A stretch of 26,828 bases of DNA from JANPCX01 sp031431125 (GCA_031431125.1 JANPCX010000076.1:1-26828), one strand, 5' to 3'; shown: positions 1 through 8,495, numbered from the stretch's first letter. Numbers and translations are program-made. The notes: generated from the letters alone by a model not told the origin.

Positions 1-139
1 AGAAAGGGGGGGGCCTGCGGCGCCCTGGCAGGGGCCTTGAGGGCATAAAAAAACAGACAACAGAACACGCCAAAAATGAACCGCGTAAAGCGGACAATCT
101 ACTTGCTACAAAAGCGGACAGTTCTATTTGCTCTCAACA
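1..139. mobile_element. Terminal repeats of an IS21-like insertion sequence (end only)
   Basis: Two near-identical direct repeats of about 22 bases lie at 87-108 and 111-132. Both begin AAAGCGGACA and continue with a TCTAyTTGCT-type block. Read on the minus strand, the sequence begins TGTTGAG at 139, which fits the TG…CA ends and multiple internal terminal repeats known for IS21-family elements. Protein homology of the DUF4276 remnant starts immediately after 139, which supports an element boundary there. No transposase is visible, because the element would extend leftward out of the window. A GC-rich imperfect hairpin at about 13-37 followed by an A-run could be its terminator. The family assignment rests on remembered patterns and is moderate only. 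Confidence 0.5.
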
Positions 140-140
140 C

Positions 141-563
141 CTCGAGAAACAGATGGTCAGACGGATGAAGGGTTGGCTCCGACCCAATAGCCTGTTCTTT
201 GTTATTCGAGATCAAGACAGCGGTGACTGCATACGGATCAAAAACGGATTGCGAGCCAAGTGCGAAGCAGCTGGCCGGCCAGACTCGGTTGTTCGCATCG
301 CATGCCGAGAACTTGAGAGTTTTTTTGTTGGGGATTGGGAAGCCATTGCTCAAGCCTTTGCAAAGCCCAGCCTACGAAATCATGATCGTTCCGCCAAGTA
401 TAGAAATCCTGACCTGATCAGCAGTCCCTCGCGTGAAATCAAGAGATTGATTCCTGACTACCAAAAGCGGGACGGCGCAAGAAGAATTTCACTCCATTTG
501 GTGCCGGATAGGAACAAATCCCGCAGCTTCCAAGTTCTCGTGAAGTCGTTACAACGGTTGTAG
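141..563 (+). pseudogene. DUF4276 family protein, 5'-truncated by the IS end
   Basis: The reading frame is open from the putative IS boundary to the stop at 563; the first ATG is at 153. The encoded protein (136 aa from 153) keeps the C-terminal two thirds of a DUF4276 protein. Visible signatures are an RDQDSGDC block, RIACRELESFF.GDW, a YRNPD segment, a YQKRDGARRI segment and a terminal RSFQVLVKSL. Family members are normally around 200 residues and start with an acidic beta-strand region that is missing here. Residues encoded just before 153 (HLEKQ) still fit the family pattern, so the break lies near base 140. DUF4276 proteins often sit beside AAA ATPases and are suspected of a role in defence; that partner is not in the window. 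The product is probably non-functional. Confidence 0.7.
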
Positions 564-607
564 TCAGCCGATGACCAACTCCGTCAGTCTCAGAATGGCC
601 GTTCGAC

Positions 608-2179
608 GTGGCTGACCTATTGCCCCAACGCGCCTACCGCGCCGCCTGCCCCAATTGCGGCGCGCCGGTGGAGTTTCGCTCCAGCGCGTCGGCTTTCGCC
701 GTCTGCGGTTTTTGCCGCAGCACCATCGTGCGCGATGGCGAAGCGCTTCGCAAAACCGGCGAAAGCGCCGAGCTGTTTGACGACCACTCTCCCCTGCAAC
801 TCGGGGCCAGTGGCAGCGCGCAAGGCGCGGCCTTCACCTTGGTCGGGCGCTTGCAGTACCGCTACAAAGACGGCACCTGGAACGAGTGGCATGCCCTCTT
901 CGACAGCGGCCGCTCCGGCTGGTTGGCTGAAGACAACGGCCGTTATGTGCTGGCCTTCGATGCGCCTTTGCTTGAGCCCGCGCCCCAGGCCGACAAACTG
1001 CGCCCAGGGCAATCGTTGACCCTGGCCGGACAAGGCTGGAGCGTGGCCTCGGTGGCCGTCGCCAAGCTGATTGCCGCGCAAGGCGAGTTGCCCTTTGCTC
1101 CGAACCTTCAACGCGGTTTCATGGTGGTGGACCTGCGCAATCCGCGCGGCGAAGTGGGCACGCTGGACTACCAAAACCCGGACCAGCCCCACTGGTCTGT
1201 GGGCCGCTCCGTCGCACTGAGCGAGCTGGCCCTGCGCGGCCTGGCCGAGAGCAGCGAAAAAACCCTGAAAGCGCGCGGCGTGGAATGCCCGAGTTGCGGC
1301 ACGGCGCTGAACGTCACACTCTCCACCACCCAGTCCATCGCCTGCCACCAATGCCATGCGGTGGTGGACTTGTCGCAAGGGGTGGGTGGCGACCTCGCCC
1401 ACTATGCCCAAGAAAACGGCAGCGAGCCGCAAATTCCCCTGGGCAGCATCGGTCGCTTGAAACTCAGTCTCGACAAAACCGCCACCGTCCTGCCTTGGCA
1501 GGTGGTGGGTTACGCCGAACGTTGCGAGGTAGAAACTGGCGAGGATGAACAAAGCTTCTGGCGTGAATACCTGCTTTACCACCGCGACACTGGTTTCGCA
1601 TTTTTGGTCGACGCCCAAGACGGCTGGAGCTGGGCCACACCCATCACCGGCGTGCCGCAAAAGTTTGGCGACAGCGTCAAGCTGGACGGCGTGCTCTACA
1701 AAAACCTTTATGAGTACACAGGCAAAACCACCTATGTCCTGGGTGAGTTCTACTGGCAACTCAAACGCGACGAGCTGACCTACAACAGCGACTACATCGG
1801 CACGGGCGACGCCAACACCAAGCGCTTGAACCGTGAAAAAACCGGCGACGAGATCACCTGGTCCTTGGGCGCCACCCTCACTGCCGACGAGGTGATGCAA
1901 GCCTTCAAACTCGGCGCCGACAAACGCACCAGCCTGCAGCGCGACGCCCTGCCCACCGCACTCGGCGGCTCCAATCTGTTGCAGCAAATCGTGCTGTGGA
2001 GCGTGGTCATCCTCGTGCTGCTCATCCTGTGGCGATGTGACAGTAAAGACGACTGCGACCAGGTACGCGCCACCTACGGCGAAGCCTCCACCGAGTACCG
2101 CAGTTGCCGCACCAGCAGCAGTCACCGCAGCAGCGGCGGATCCTGGGGCGGGTACAGCTCGGGTGGGGGGCATAAGTGA
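608..2179 (+). CDS. DUF4178 domain-containing zinc-ribbon membrane protein
   Basis: This 523-aa protein has two Cys4 zinc ribbons, at C14/C17/C33/C36 and C227/C230/C246/C249. Each precedes a beta-rich DUF4178 region (for example YRYKDGTWNEWHALF and EYLLYHRDTGFAFLV). A single hydrophobic segment near residues 458-475 is followed by a short cytoplasmic or periplasmic tail ending in a Ser/Gly/His-rich stretch. The start is GTG at 608, chosen because the first ribbon follows directly. The stop at 2177-2179 overlaps the GTG of the next gene, so the two are translationally coupled. DUF4178 genes are known neighbours of DUF350 and aminopropyltransferase genes, as here. The biochemical role is unknown; a membrane-tethered zinc-binding adaptor is an inference. 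A long antisense frame lies opposite and is taken as a shadow. Confidence 0.9.
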   Translation: MADLLPQRAYRAACPNCGAPVEFRSSASAFAVCGFCRSTIVRDGEALRKTGESAELFDDHSPLQLGASGSAQGAAFTLVGRLQYRYKDGTWNEWHALFDSGRSGWLAEDNGRYVLAFDAPLLEPAPQADKLRPGQSLTLAGQGWSVASVAVAKLIAAQGELPFAPNLQRGFMVVDLRNPRGEVGTLDYQNPDQPHWSVGRSVALSELALRGLAESSEKTLKARGVECPSCGTALNVTLSTTQSIACHQCHAVVDLSQGVGGDLAHYAQENGSEPQIPLGSIGRLKLSLDKTATVLPWQVVGYAERCEVETGEDEQSFWREYLLYHRDTGFAFLVDAQDGWSWATPITGVPQKFGDSVKLDGVLYKNLYEYTGKTTYVLGEFYWQLKRDELTYNSDYIGTGDANTKRLNREKTGDEITWSLGATLTADEVMQAFKLGADKRTSLQRDALPTALGGSNLLQQIVLWSVVILVLLILWRCDSKDDCDQVRATYGEASTEYRSCRTSSSHRSSGGSWGGYSSGGGHK

Positions 2180-2919
2180 GTGGCGTCACCACCTTGGTAT
2201 TGCTCCCCGGCATGGACGGCACGGGGGATTTGTTTGCGCCCTTCGTCGCGGCGCTGGGTAAGGAGTACACGACCCACATCGTGCGCTACCCAAGAGACCG
2301 CGTGACGAGCGATGAAGAACTCACAGCCATCGCCCGCGATGCACTGCCGAACACCACGCCCTATGCCTTGCTCGGAGAGTCTTTTTCTGGCCCGATCGCC
2401 ATCCGCCTTGCAGCTGAACGTCCCCAGCAACTCCACGCTTTGGTGCTTTGCTGCAGTTTTGCACGCAACCCGCAAGCCTGGCTGGCACGCCCTGCCTCCG
2501 TCTTGCTGAGCTGGCGTTGCCCCATGCCACCCGTGGGTTTGATCAGCGCGGCCTTGATGGGGCGGTTTGCCACCCCAAGCGCAAAAGAAGCGCTGAAAAC
2601 CGCCCTCACCAGCGTCCGGGCTGATGTACTGCGAGCACGCATGAAGCAGGTGCTGGCGGTGGACACCCGCGACTTGCTGAAGCGGGTCACCCTGCCGCTG
2701 CTTTACCTGCGTGCGGCCCAAGACCTCTTGGTGTCCGCGCGGTCAGCGAACGAGGTACAAGGTCTTGCGCCGCAAACCACAGTCACTTCGCTGCCCGGTC
2801 CGCATTTCCTGTTGCAAACTCAGCCCGAAGCAGCGGCTGCCGCGGTGAAAACGTTTCTGCGCCAACTCAACCACCCTACCGACCACCACCCCAAGGAGAA
2901 CCACCATGATGGGCATTGA
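2176..2919 (+). CDS. Alpha/beta hydrolase
   Basis: This 247-aa protein shows the N-terminal LLPGMDGTGDLF oxyanion-loop region, a nucleophile elbow GESFSG with Ser69, an acidic residue in the RAAQDLLV strand region, and a C-terminal GPHFLLQTQP segment carrying the catalytic His. No signal peptide is evident, so it is probably cytoplasmic. The start is GTG at 2176, overlapping the DUF4178 stop by four bases (GTGA). Its last codons overlap the DUF350 gene by 14 bases. Its place inside the DUF4178/DUF350/aminopropyltransferase operon suggests it acts on a product or conjugate made by that system, such as an ester or amide, but this is inference and the substrate cannot be read from sequence. The tail is rich in His and Asp (HPTDHHPKENHHDGH), apparently because it encodes the next gene's ribosome binding site. 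Confidence 0.88.
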   Translation: MSGVTTLVLLPGMDGTGDLFAPFVAALGKEYTTHIVRYPRDRVTSDEELTAIARDALPNTTPYALLGESFSGPIAIRLAAERPQQLHALVLCCSFARNPQAWLARPASVLLSWRCPMPPVGLISAALMGRFATPSAKEALKTALTSVRADVLRARMKQVLAVDTRDLLKRVTLPLLYLRAAQDLLVSARSANEVQGLAPQTTVTSLPGPHFLLQTQPEAAAAAVKTFLRQLNHPTDHHPKENHHDGH

Positions 2920-3130
2920 ATGGATGAAACCCGGCATTTTTGTCGGCTCAATTTTGTTTGCACTGATCGGCGTGCTGGTGTTTTGGGTCTGCTTCATCAT
3001 CGTCGACAAGCTGACCCCCTACGACCTGTGGAAAGAAATCATCGAAGAGAAAAACGTCGCCCTGGCCATTGTGGTGGGGGCGATGTGCATTGCGATTGGG
3101 TTGATTGTTTCGGCGGCGGTGCATGGGTGA
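2906..3130 (+). CDS. DUF350 family small membrane protein
   Basis: This 74-aa protein has two hydrophobic segments, at about residues 11-33 and 51-72. They are separated by an acidic/basic stretch (DKLTPYDLWKEIIEEKN) typical of DUF350 (YjfL-like) proteins. A strong Shine-Dalgarno AAGGAG at 2893-2898 sits seven bases before the ATG at 2906, inside the 3' end of the hydrolase gene. Its own stop at 3130 overlaps the start of the following membrane protein gene. Many DUF350 proteins carry two or more repeats of this unit; this one is a single minimal unit. It is presumably an inner-membrane component of the same complex or pathway as DUF4178 and the aminopropyltransferase. Confidence 0.85.
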   Translation: MMGIEWMKPGIFVGSILFALIGVLVFWVCFIIVDKLTPYDLWKEIIEEKNVALAIVVGAMCIAIGLIVSAAVHG

Positions 3131-3926
3131 GGCCGCCAGGTCAAGCGTGACCTCCAGTGTGCGCGGCGCAATTGTTGCGCTGAGTCTTGCTGGAACTGCC
3201 TTGTTCGGTGCTGCTTTCGTTCTTTCATTCCTAGACCCTTTGTTGATTGAGAGGTCAGCCAGAGAGCTTGTTCGACTCGAAGTGGAGAAACGGGTGGGAG
3301 AAAAAGTCGACGAATTGACCGATTCGACAGTCATGAAAATGGCATTGAAGGCGATCGGGAAATCTGCGGCGGAGATCGAAACAACCAAACGCCAAATTTC
3401 GGGCGCAGTGCCGCAAAAGGTGGCCGACATCATTGCCAACATGCTCAATGTCGATTGCGAGTGCCGAAAGCGACTGAAGAGCCTGGCGGAAAAGCATTAC
3501 AACGAAAAACTGTCCTCCCTTTCGCAGGTGCAGGAGCGTTTGACCCATTTGATTGAGTCTGCCTATGCCAAGGTCTCGGCCCAGCTGTTGCGAGAGTTTC
3601 GAATTTTCACCGGCGCCAACGCGATGGTGTTTGCGCTTCTAGCGATGGTCAGTTTCCGTCGTCGTGCGGCGGCGGTTCAACTCATCTTGCCAGCGGTTGT
3701 TCTACTTGGGGCTGCCTCAGCCTCCGGGTACCTTTACCTCTTTGGACAAGACTGGTTGCACACGATCTTGTTCAGCCAGTATGTTGGTTTAGCCTACTTC
3801 GGCTACCTCAGCGTTGCGATTGCCTTGCTCGCAGATGTGGTGTTCAACCGCGCACGGGTTTGCACCAGGGCGATCAATGCGGCACTTGACACGGCAGGGT
3901 CTGGAATAGTGATCCTTCCATGTTGA
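3123..3926 (+). CDS. Unrecognised multi-pass membrane protein with a long soluble domain
   Basis: This 267-aa protein starts at ATG 3123, which overlaps the DUF350 stop by eight bases. A TTG at 3105 in the same frame is less likely. I do not recognise a family. Visible layout: one hydrophobic segment near residues 15-37, then about 130 charged residues likely to be helical (including a VRLEVEKRVGEKVDEL heptad-like run, a DCECRK cysteine pair and an LSSLSQVQERLTHLIES stretch). Three closely spaced hydrophobic segments follow in the C-terminal third, ending in a basic cytoplasmic-type tail. The domain between the first and second membrane segments is probably extracytoplasmic and helical. Its tight coupling to DUF350 and its position before the aminopropyltransferase suggest a shared role, but no function can be assigned. 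Confidence 0.75.
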   Translation: MGEAARSSVTSSVRGAIVALSLAGTALFGAAFVLSFLDPLLIERSARELVRLEVEKRVGEKVDELTDSTVMKMALKAIGKSAAEIETTKRQISGAVPQKVADIIANMLNVDCECRKRLKSLAEKHYNEKLSSLSQVQERLTHLIESAYAKVSAQLLREFRIFTGANAMVFALLAMVSFRRRAAAVQLILPAVVLLGAASASGYLYLFGQDWLHTILFSQYVGLAYFGYLSVAIALLADVVFNRARVCTRAINAALDTAGSGIVILPC

Positions 3927-3969
3927 TACCTCCGGGTATGCCCACAACACCGCACCGAGGAGCCTTGGC

Positions 3970-5514
3970 GTGAGTGCATCAGATACCCACCCCATCCGAC
4001 CCGCCGAAGTCGCCCTGCTCGCCTCCGTCTTCGTCATCGCAGGCTGTGGCCTGTTGTACGAGCTGGCCGCAGGCGCGCTGGCCAGCATGTTGCTCGGCGA
4101 CTCCATCCTGCAGTTCTCCACCATCATCGGCACCTATTTGTTTGCGATGGGGGTGGGCTCTTACTTGTCGCGGTTTTTTGAGCGGCAGTTGATTGCGCAC
4201 TTTTTGCGCATTGAGCTGCTCATCGGCGTGGTCGGCGGCCTGATGCCTGCGCTGCTGTTCGCCTTGCACAGCGCCGCGCCCGGGAGTTTTCGGCTGGTGC
4301 TGTACAGCTTGGTGCTGCTGATTGGCACCATGGTGGGATTAGAGATTCCACTGGTGATGCGAATTTTGAAACGGCACTTTCAGTCGCGATACGCGCTGAA
4401 AGATTTGGTCTCGCAGGTGCTCACCTTTGACTACCTCGGAGCGCTCGCGGTGTCGCTGGCCTTCCCTCTGCTCTTGATGCCGCAGCTGGGATTGATCCGC
4501 ACGGGTGTGCTATTTGGTTTGATCAATGTGATGGTGGCGGTCTGGGCGCTGTGGTTGTTTCGCTCAGAGCTGCGCCATGTGGCCGCGCACACCCTGGCCT
4601 GTTTGTTGTGTGCGGCTGTGCTGGCGGTGGCATTTGCCAGCGCGGGGGAAATCAACAGCTGGGCTGAAGACCGCTTTTACGCCGACAACATCATCGTTGC
4701 CGAAAGCAGTGCTTACCAGCGTGTGGTGGTGACCCACGGGCGCTCCGGTGTGCGGCTTTTTCTGAACGGCAATTTGCAGTTCCACTCGCGCGACGAGTAC
4801 CGTTACCACGAGGCCCTGGTGCACCCCGCCATGGCGGCGCAAGGCGCCCCCAAAAAAGTGCTCGTGCTCGGTGGCGGCGACGGTTTGGCCGTGCGCGAAA
4901 TCCTGAAGTACCCGAGCGTGCAAGAGGTCACCTTGGTGGAACTCGACCCCCACATGACGAGGCTCTTTTCACAAGACAGCCGCTTGCGTGCGCTGAACAG
5001 CGACGCCCTGCACTCGCCCAAGCTGCGCATCATCAACCAAGACGCCTTTGCCTGGCTGGAACAGAACACCGGCAGTTTTGATGTGATCGTGGTCGACTTC
5101 CCCGACCCCAGCAACTTTTCCATCGGCAAGCTCTACACCACCAGCTTTTACCAACTGCTGGACCAGCACCTTTCAGCCAGCGGATATGCCGTGGTGCAAA
5201 CCACCTCACCGCTGGTGGCGCGCAAAAGTTTTTGGACGGTGGCCGCCACGATTGAAGCAGCTGGCCTGACCACCACGCCCTACCACGCCCATGTGCCAAG
5301 TTTTGGCGAATGGGGTTTCATCTTGGCCAGCCGCCGGCCTTACCGCCTGCCTTCTGCCTTGCCTGATGGCTTGAAATTTTTGAGCGCGGACGGCTTGCCC
5401 GCCCTCTTCAACTTCCCGCCCGACATGGCGCGGGTAGAGATGCCACCGAATCGCCTGTCCAACCAAGGCTTGGTGCAAACCTTTGAGGCGGAGTGGGGCA
5501 AGGTGCAACAGTGA
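3970..5514 (+). CDS. Membrane-anchored polyamine aminopropyltransferase (spermidine-synthase-like)
   Basis: This 514-aa protein has an N-terminal region of about seven hydrophobic segments (residues about 12-225) fused to a spermidine-synthase-like Rossmann methyltransferase fold. The catalytic half shows AYQRVVV, the LFLNGNLQFHSRDEYRYHE segment, the nucleotide loop LGGGDGLAVRE (GGGDG at 301-305), VELDPHM, and VVDFPDPSN, which matches the SpeE DxxDP active-site region. The soluble family transfers aminopropyl from decarboxylated S-adenosylmethionine to a diamine. Membrane-fused members are common in bacteria and their acceptors are mostly uncharacterised. The start is GTG at 3970, preceded by GAGGAG-like sequence. 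It ends the operon begun at 608. No S-adenosylmethionine decarboxylase is visible in the window. Confidence 0.9.
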   Translation: MSASDTHPIRPAEVALLASVFVIAGCGLLYELAAGALASMLLGDSILQFSTIIGTYLFAMGVGSYLSRFFERQLIAHFLRIELLIGVVGGLMPALLFALHSAAPGSFRLVLYSLVLLIGTMVGLEIPLVMRILKRHFQSRYALKDLVSQVLTFDYLGALAVSLAFPLLLMPQLGLIRTGVLFGLINVMVAVWALWLFRSELRHVAAHTLACLLCAAVLAVAFASAGEINSWAEDRFYADNIIVAESSAYQRVVVTHGRSGVRLFLNGNLQFHSRDEYRYHEALVHPAMAAQGAPKKVLVLGGGDGLAVREILKYPSVQEVTLVELDPHMTRLFSQDSRLRALNSDALHSPKLRIINQDAFAWLEQNTGSFDVIVVDFPDPSNFSIGKLYTTSFYQLLDQHLSASGYAVVQTTSPLVARKSFWTVAATIEAAGLTTTPYHAHVPSFGEWGFILASRRPYRLPSALPDGLKFLSADGLPALFNFPPDMARVEMPPNRLSNQGLVQTFEAEWGKVQQ

Positions 5515-5612
5515 GAGGGTGTGACACATCACTTTGAATCGCACCCGCACTGAGATGGTGGTGGGTGCTGGCGCCACAATCACAAACACCACAAAAATTT
5601 GGAGACGCTTGC

Positions 5613-6590
5613 ATGCAACGCCGACACTTCCTCGCCACCAGCGCCATGGCCCTGGGTTCTGTCAGCACCACGGTCCGCGCCTCCCCTTCCAGCTGGCCGA
5701 ACCAGCCCATCAAATGGGTGATCCCATTCCCCGCAGGCAGCTCGCCGGACTTGATCGGCCGTTTGATTGCAGAGCCGCTGTCCAAGGCCTTGGGCCAGCC
5801 CGTGGTGGTGGACAACAAACCCGGCGCGGGCGGCAACATTGGCACTGGCTTTGTAGCCAAAGCCGCACCCGATGGCTACACCTTTTTGTTCACCATACAA
5901 GGCCCTTTGGTGACGGCACCGCTGCTGTCCAAAGCCTTGCCTTACGACCCGGCGCGTGATTTGGCACCCGTGTCACTCGTGGCCACCTCACCGAATGTGC
6001 TGGTGGTGGACCCGGCCCTGGGCGTGAACACGGTGGCCGAGTTTGTGGCGCTCGCCAAAGCAAAAAAAGGCAGCATCAACTACGGCAGCGTGGGCAACGG
6101 CAGTGCCGCGCATTTGGCGATGGAACTCTTCAAAACCCGCGCGGGCGTGGACTTGCTGCATGTGCCTTACCAAGGGTTCCCGCAGGTGGTGAATGCCTTG
6201 CTCGCCGGCCAAGTGCAAGCCGGTTTCATGGTGCCCGCCATTGCCATGGCCCAGGTGCGCGCAGGCAAACTCAAAGCCCTCGGGGTGACCACCTTGAGCC
6301 GCAGCAGCACCTTGCCCGAGCTGCCCACGTTGGTCGAACAGGGCTACCCCGGGTTTGAAGCCATTTCTTGGCAAGCGGTTTTGGCACCGGCTAAAACGCC
6401 AGGTCCGATCGTGCAGCGTGTGGCCAGCGAGTTGGTCCGCATCCTCAAGAGCGACGAGGTGCGCAGCCGCATGCTGGCGCAGTTCTTCAATGCGGTGGGC
6501 ACCGCGCCCGATGGTTTGGCCAGCATGATGAAAACAGAGCGCGAACGCTGGGCCCAGGTGATTGCCGCAGCGGGGGTCAAGGCTGAGTAA
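5613..6590 (+). CDS. Bug/TctC-type tripartite tricarboxylate transporter substrate-binding protein
   Basis: This 325-aa periplasmic binding protein has a twin-arginine-like N-terminus (QRRHFLATSAMALG) followed by a short hydrophobic core and probable cleavage near RAS. Bug-family hallmarks are PIKWVIPFPAGSSPDLIGR, VVVDNKPGAGGNIGT, AKAAPDGYTF, LPYDPARDLAPVS, a GSVGNGSAAHLA ligand-loop region, VPYQG, and AGKLKALGVT. The start is ATG at 5613 with GGAGA at 5601-5605; the longer frame from 5565 would hide the signal peptide. Bug proteins bind carboxylates and related small molecules. No TctA/TctB membrane genes are adjacent, which is usual for the many orphan Bug genes of Burkholderiales. The stop lies two bases from the 3' end of a convergent gene. 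Confidence 0.92.
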   Translation: MQRRHFLATSAMALGSVSTTVRASPSSWPNQPIKWVIPFPAGSSPDLIGRLIAEPLSKALGQPVVVDNKPGAGGNIGTGFVAKAAPDGYTFLFTIQGPLVTAPLLSKALPYDPARDLAPVSLVATSPNVLVVDPALGVNTVAEFVALAKAKKGSINYGSVGNGSAAHLAMELFKTRAGVDLLHVPYQGFPQVVNALLAGQVQAGFMVPAIAMAQVRAGKLKALGVTTLSRSSTLPELPTLVEQGYPGFEAISWQAVLAPAKTPGPIVQRVASELVRILKSDEVRSRMLAQFFNAVGTAPDGLASMMKTERERWAQVIAAAGVKAE

Positions 6591-6592
6591 AG

Positions 6593-7267
6593 TCAGCCGC
6601 GTGTCACACCCGGTCGCGCCACGGCGGCCGCTTCCCACTCCCCGCTGTTGAACCACGGCTCGCCGCGCAGGGCAGCGCTGAGAAGGTCCAGCCCCTCCAG
6701 GCCAAAGTAGAGACGGCCGTCAACTTCCACATGGGGCACGCCGAACACGCCGTGGGCGATGGCGTCCTGGGTGGCTTGTTTCAAGGCGTTTTTGACGGGC
6801 TCGCTCTGGGGGTCGGCCAGCACATGGCCACGCTGTGACAGGGAATCGGCCAAACGCGCCGTCAACGCCGCCAGCCGCTGTGGATCGGTGGCATTCTGCG
6901 GACCCCCTTCGCTGCGCCACACATGGTGAAAAATTTGTTCGCACACCCAACGGTTGGGCGTGTGGCCAGCGGGGCTGGCCGCCAACGCCAAACGAAGCAA
7001 ACCCAGGGGGTTGAACGGATGCTCAGTCGGCACCTGAAGCGGCACACCATGCTGGTGGGCCAACCAAGCCACGTGGCGAAAAGTCCAGGCGCGTTTGGGT
7101 TCAATTTCCGCCGGGCCCTTTTGCCCAAAATGCGAGAGCATGCCAGCGAGCAACACCGGCTGATAACGCACTTCACAGGACAAGCCCTGCAGCAGCTGGG
7201 GCAGGCGCTCAAACGCGAGGTAGGCGTAGGGCGAGATGAAGTCGAGGTAGAAGGTGAGCTGTTTCAT
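6593..7267 (-). CDS. 2-hydroxychromene-2-carboxylate isomerase / DsbA-family thioredoxin-fold protein
   Basis: This 224-aa protein begins with a thioredoxin-fold strand, YLDFISPYAYLAF, in which Ser12-Pro13 replaces the CxxC of DsbA. That is characteristic of the HCCA isomerase/kappa-GST branch. It continues with the helical insertion (PKRAWTFRHVAWLAHQHGVP) and the GVFGVPHVEVDGRLYFG segment carrying the cis-proline strand. Family members isomerise 2-hydroxychromene-2-carboxylate in naphthalene-type degradation or act as glutathione-dependent isomerases. The true substrate is unknown and no aromatic-degradation genes flank it. It lies 67 bases downstream of the cystathionine beta-lyase gene on the same strand and is probably co-transcribed. 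It is convergent with the Bug gene, two bases apart. Confidence 0.85.
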   Translation of the reverse strand: MKQLTFYLDFISPYAYLAFERLPQLLQGLSCEVRYQPVLLAGMLSHFGQKGPAEIEPKRAWTFRHVAWLAHQHGVPLQVPTEHPFNPLGLLRLALAASPAGHTPNRWVCEQIFHHVWRSEGGPQNATDPQRLAALTARLADSLSQRGHVLADPQSEPVKNALKQATQDAIAHGVFGVPHVEVDGRLYFGLEGLDLLSAALRGEPWFNSGEWEAAAVARPGVTRG

Positions 7268-7334
7268 GTGATCGTCACTGGATTGGCGCTCGGGTCAGGC
7301 ATTGTGCGCGATGAGTCCCTCGACAGGCCTTTCA

Positions 7335-8495
7335 TCAGGCGTCAGAAATGTGCACCAGCGCCTGCTGCAAGTCGTCACGCAAGTCATCAGCATCTTCCAG
7401 CCCCAGGTGCAAGCGCACCAGTCGCCCCTCATTGGGCAACACAGACAAACCACGCAAGGCATAGGGAACGGCGGGCAAAACCAAACTCTCAAAGCCACCC
7501 CAACTGGTGCCGAGGGAAAAGAGTTCGAAGGCGTTGATGAAACGCTCGAAGGCGAGCTCGTCGCAAGGCACCAGCTCGAACGTCAAGGGGCCAGCGGCAC
7601 CCGAGAATTGACTTCGCCACAGCGCATGGCCCGGATCACCCGGCAGCGCGGGGAACATCACACGCTCAACCTGCGGCTGCTGCTGCAACCACAGTGCAAT
7701 GGTCATGGCCGTGCATTCATGCCGCCGTAAACGCACGGCCAAAGTGCGCAACCCGCGCAGCGCCAACCAACAAGCGTCGGGGGCTGCGTGGCTCCCGACG
7801 CGGTCGCAGTGTGCGCGCACAGCGGCTAACGCGGCGTGGGTGCCTGTTATCAAGCCAAGCATCACGTCGGAGTGTCCGTTGATGAACTTGGTGGCGGAGT
7901 GAATCGAAATGTCCAGGCCCAGTGCGTGCGGCTTAAAGAACAGCGGTGTCCCCCAGGTGGCGTCGGCTGCGACCGGAACGCCGCGTGCATGTGCGGCAGC
8001 ACATATCGCACGCACATCCAGCATTTGCATCGTGAGTGAGGATGGCGTCTCGACAAAAACCAATTGGGTATGAGGCCGCAGTCGCTCGGTGATGTCGGCG
8101 CCGTGCGGAAAAAACTCGATTTCTGTGCCAAGCGCGGCCAGGTCTCTTTCACAAAAAGTGCGGGTCGGGCCGTACACGCCGTCACTGAGAAGCAGGTGTT
8201 TTCCAGGGCCGGCATGTGCGCACAACACCGCTGTGATGGCCGCCAAGCCACTGGCGGTGGCGATGCAGCAGGACACGCCCTCCAGCGCCGCCATCGTCTC
8301 CTGCAGCTCAAAGGTGGTGGACGTGCCCGAGCGCCCGTAGCGGGGCGATTCAAACACGGTTTGATGGTGCGATTTTTTATAGTCCGCCAAAGTTTCAAAC
8401 ACCACCGTCGATGTTCGAACCAGCGGCGGGTTGATGGACTGGTGAGCGCGCGCGGAACGCCGCCCCAGGTGAATCAAAGCTGTATCGTTGCGCAT
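7335..8495 (-). CDS. metC: Cystathionine beta-lyase-like PLP enzyme
   Basis: This 386-aa enzyme belongs to the Cys/Met-metabolism PLP family. Visible features are VRTSTVVFET, SPRYGRSGTSTTFELQE (the cofactor phosphate-binding region of the partner subunit), TASGLAAI, LVFVETPSSLTMQMLD, VAADATWGTP (Asp bonding the PLP nitrogen), and SIHSATKFINGHSD with the Schiff-base Lys203. A C-terminal SLGTSWGGFESL segment is typical of MetC. It would cleave cystathionine to homocysteine, pyruvate and ammonia. The start is ATG at 8495, with a strong GGAGG eight to nine bases upstream; a longer frame up to 8657 lacks family similarity. It diverges from an AraC-type regulator across only 45 bases. The metC symbol is by family and not proven. 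Confidence 0.85.
   Translation of the reverse strand: MRNDTALIHLGRRSARAHQSINPPLVRTSTVVFETLADYKKSHHQTVFESPRYGRSGTSTTFELQETMAALEGVSCCIATASGLAAITAVLCAHAGPGKHLLLSDGVYGPTRTFCERDLAALGTEIEFFPHGADITERLRPHTQLVFVETPSSLTMQMLDVRAICAAAHARGVPVAADATWGTPLFFKPHALGLDISIHSATKFINGHSDVMLGLITGTHAALAAVRAHCDRVGSHAAPDACWLALRGLRTLAVRLRRHECTAMTIALWLQQQPQVERVMFPALPGDPGHALWRSQFSGAAGPLTFELVPCDELAFERFINAFELFSLGTSWGGFESLVLPAVPYALRGLSVLPNEGRLVRLHLGLEDADDLRDDLQQALVHISDA

Noticed and set aside
617..2173. A 518-codon open frame on the minus strand opposite the DUF4178 gene
   Set aside because: Its composition (Ala/Gly/Val-rich, no domains) is typical of the antisense shadow of a high-GC gene. The plus strand carries clear zinc ribbons.
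3105..3122. TTG start for the unknown membrane protein
   Set aside because: The in-frame ATG 3123 overlaps the DUF350 stop in the same way as the other gene junctions of this operon.
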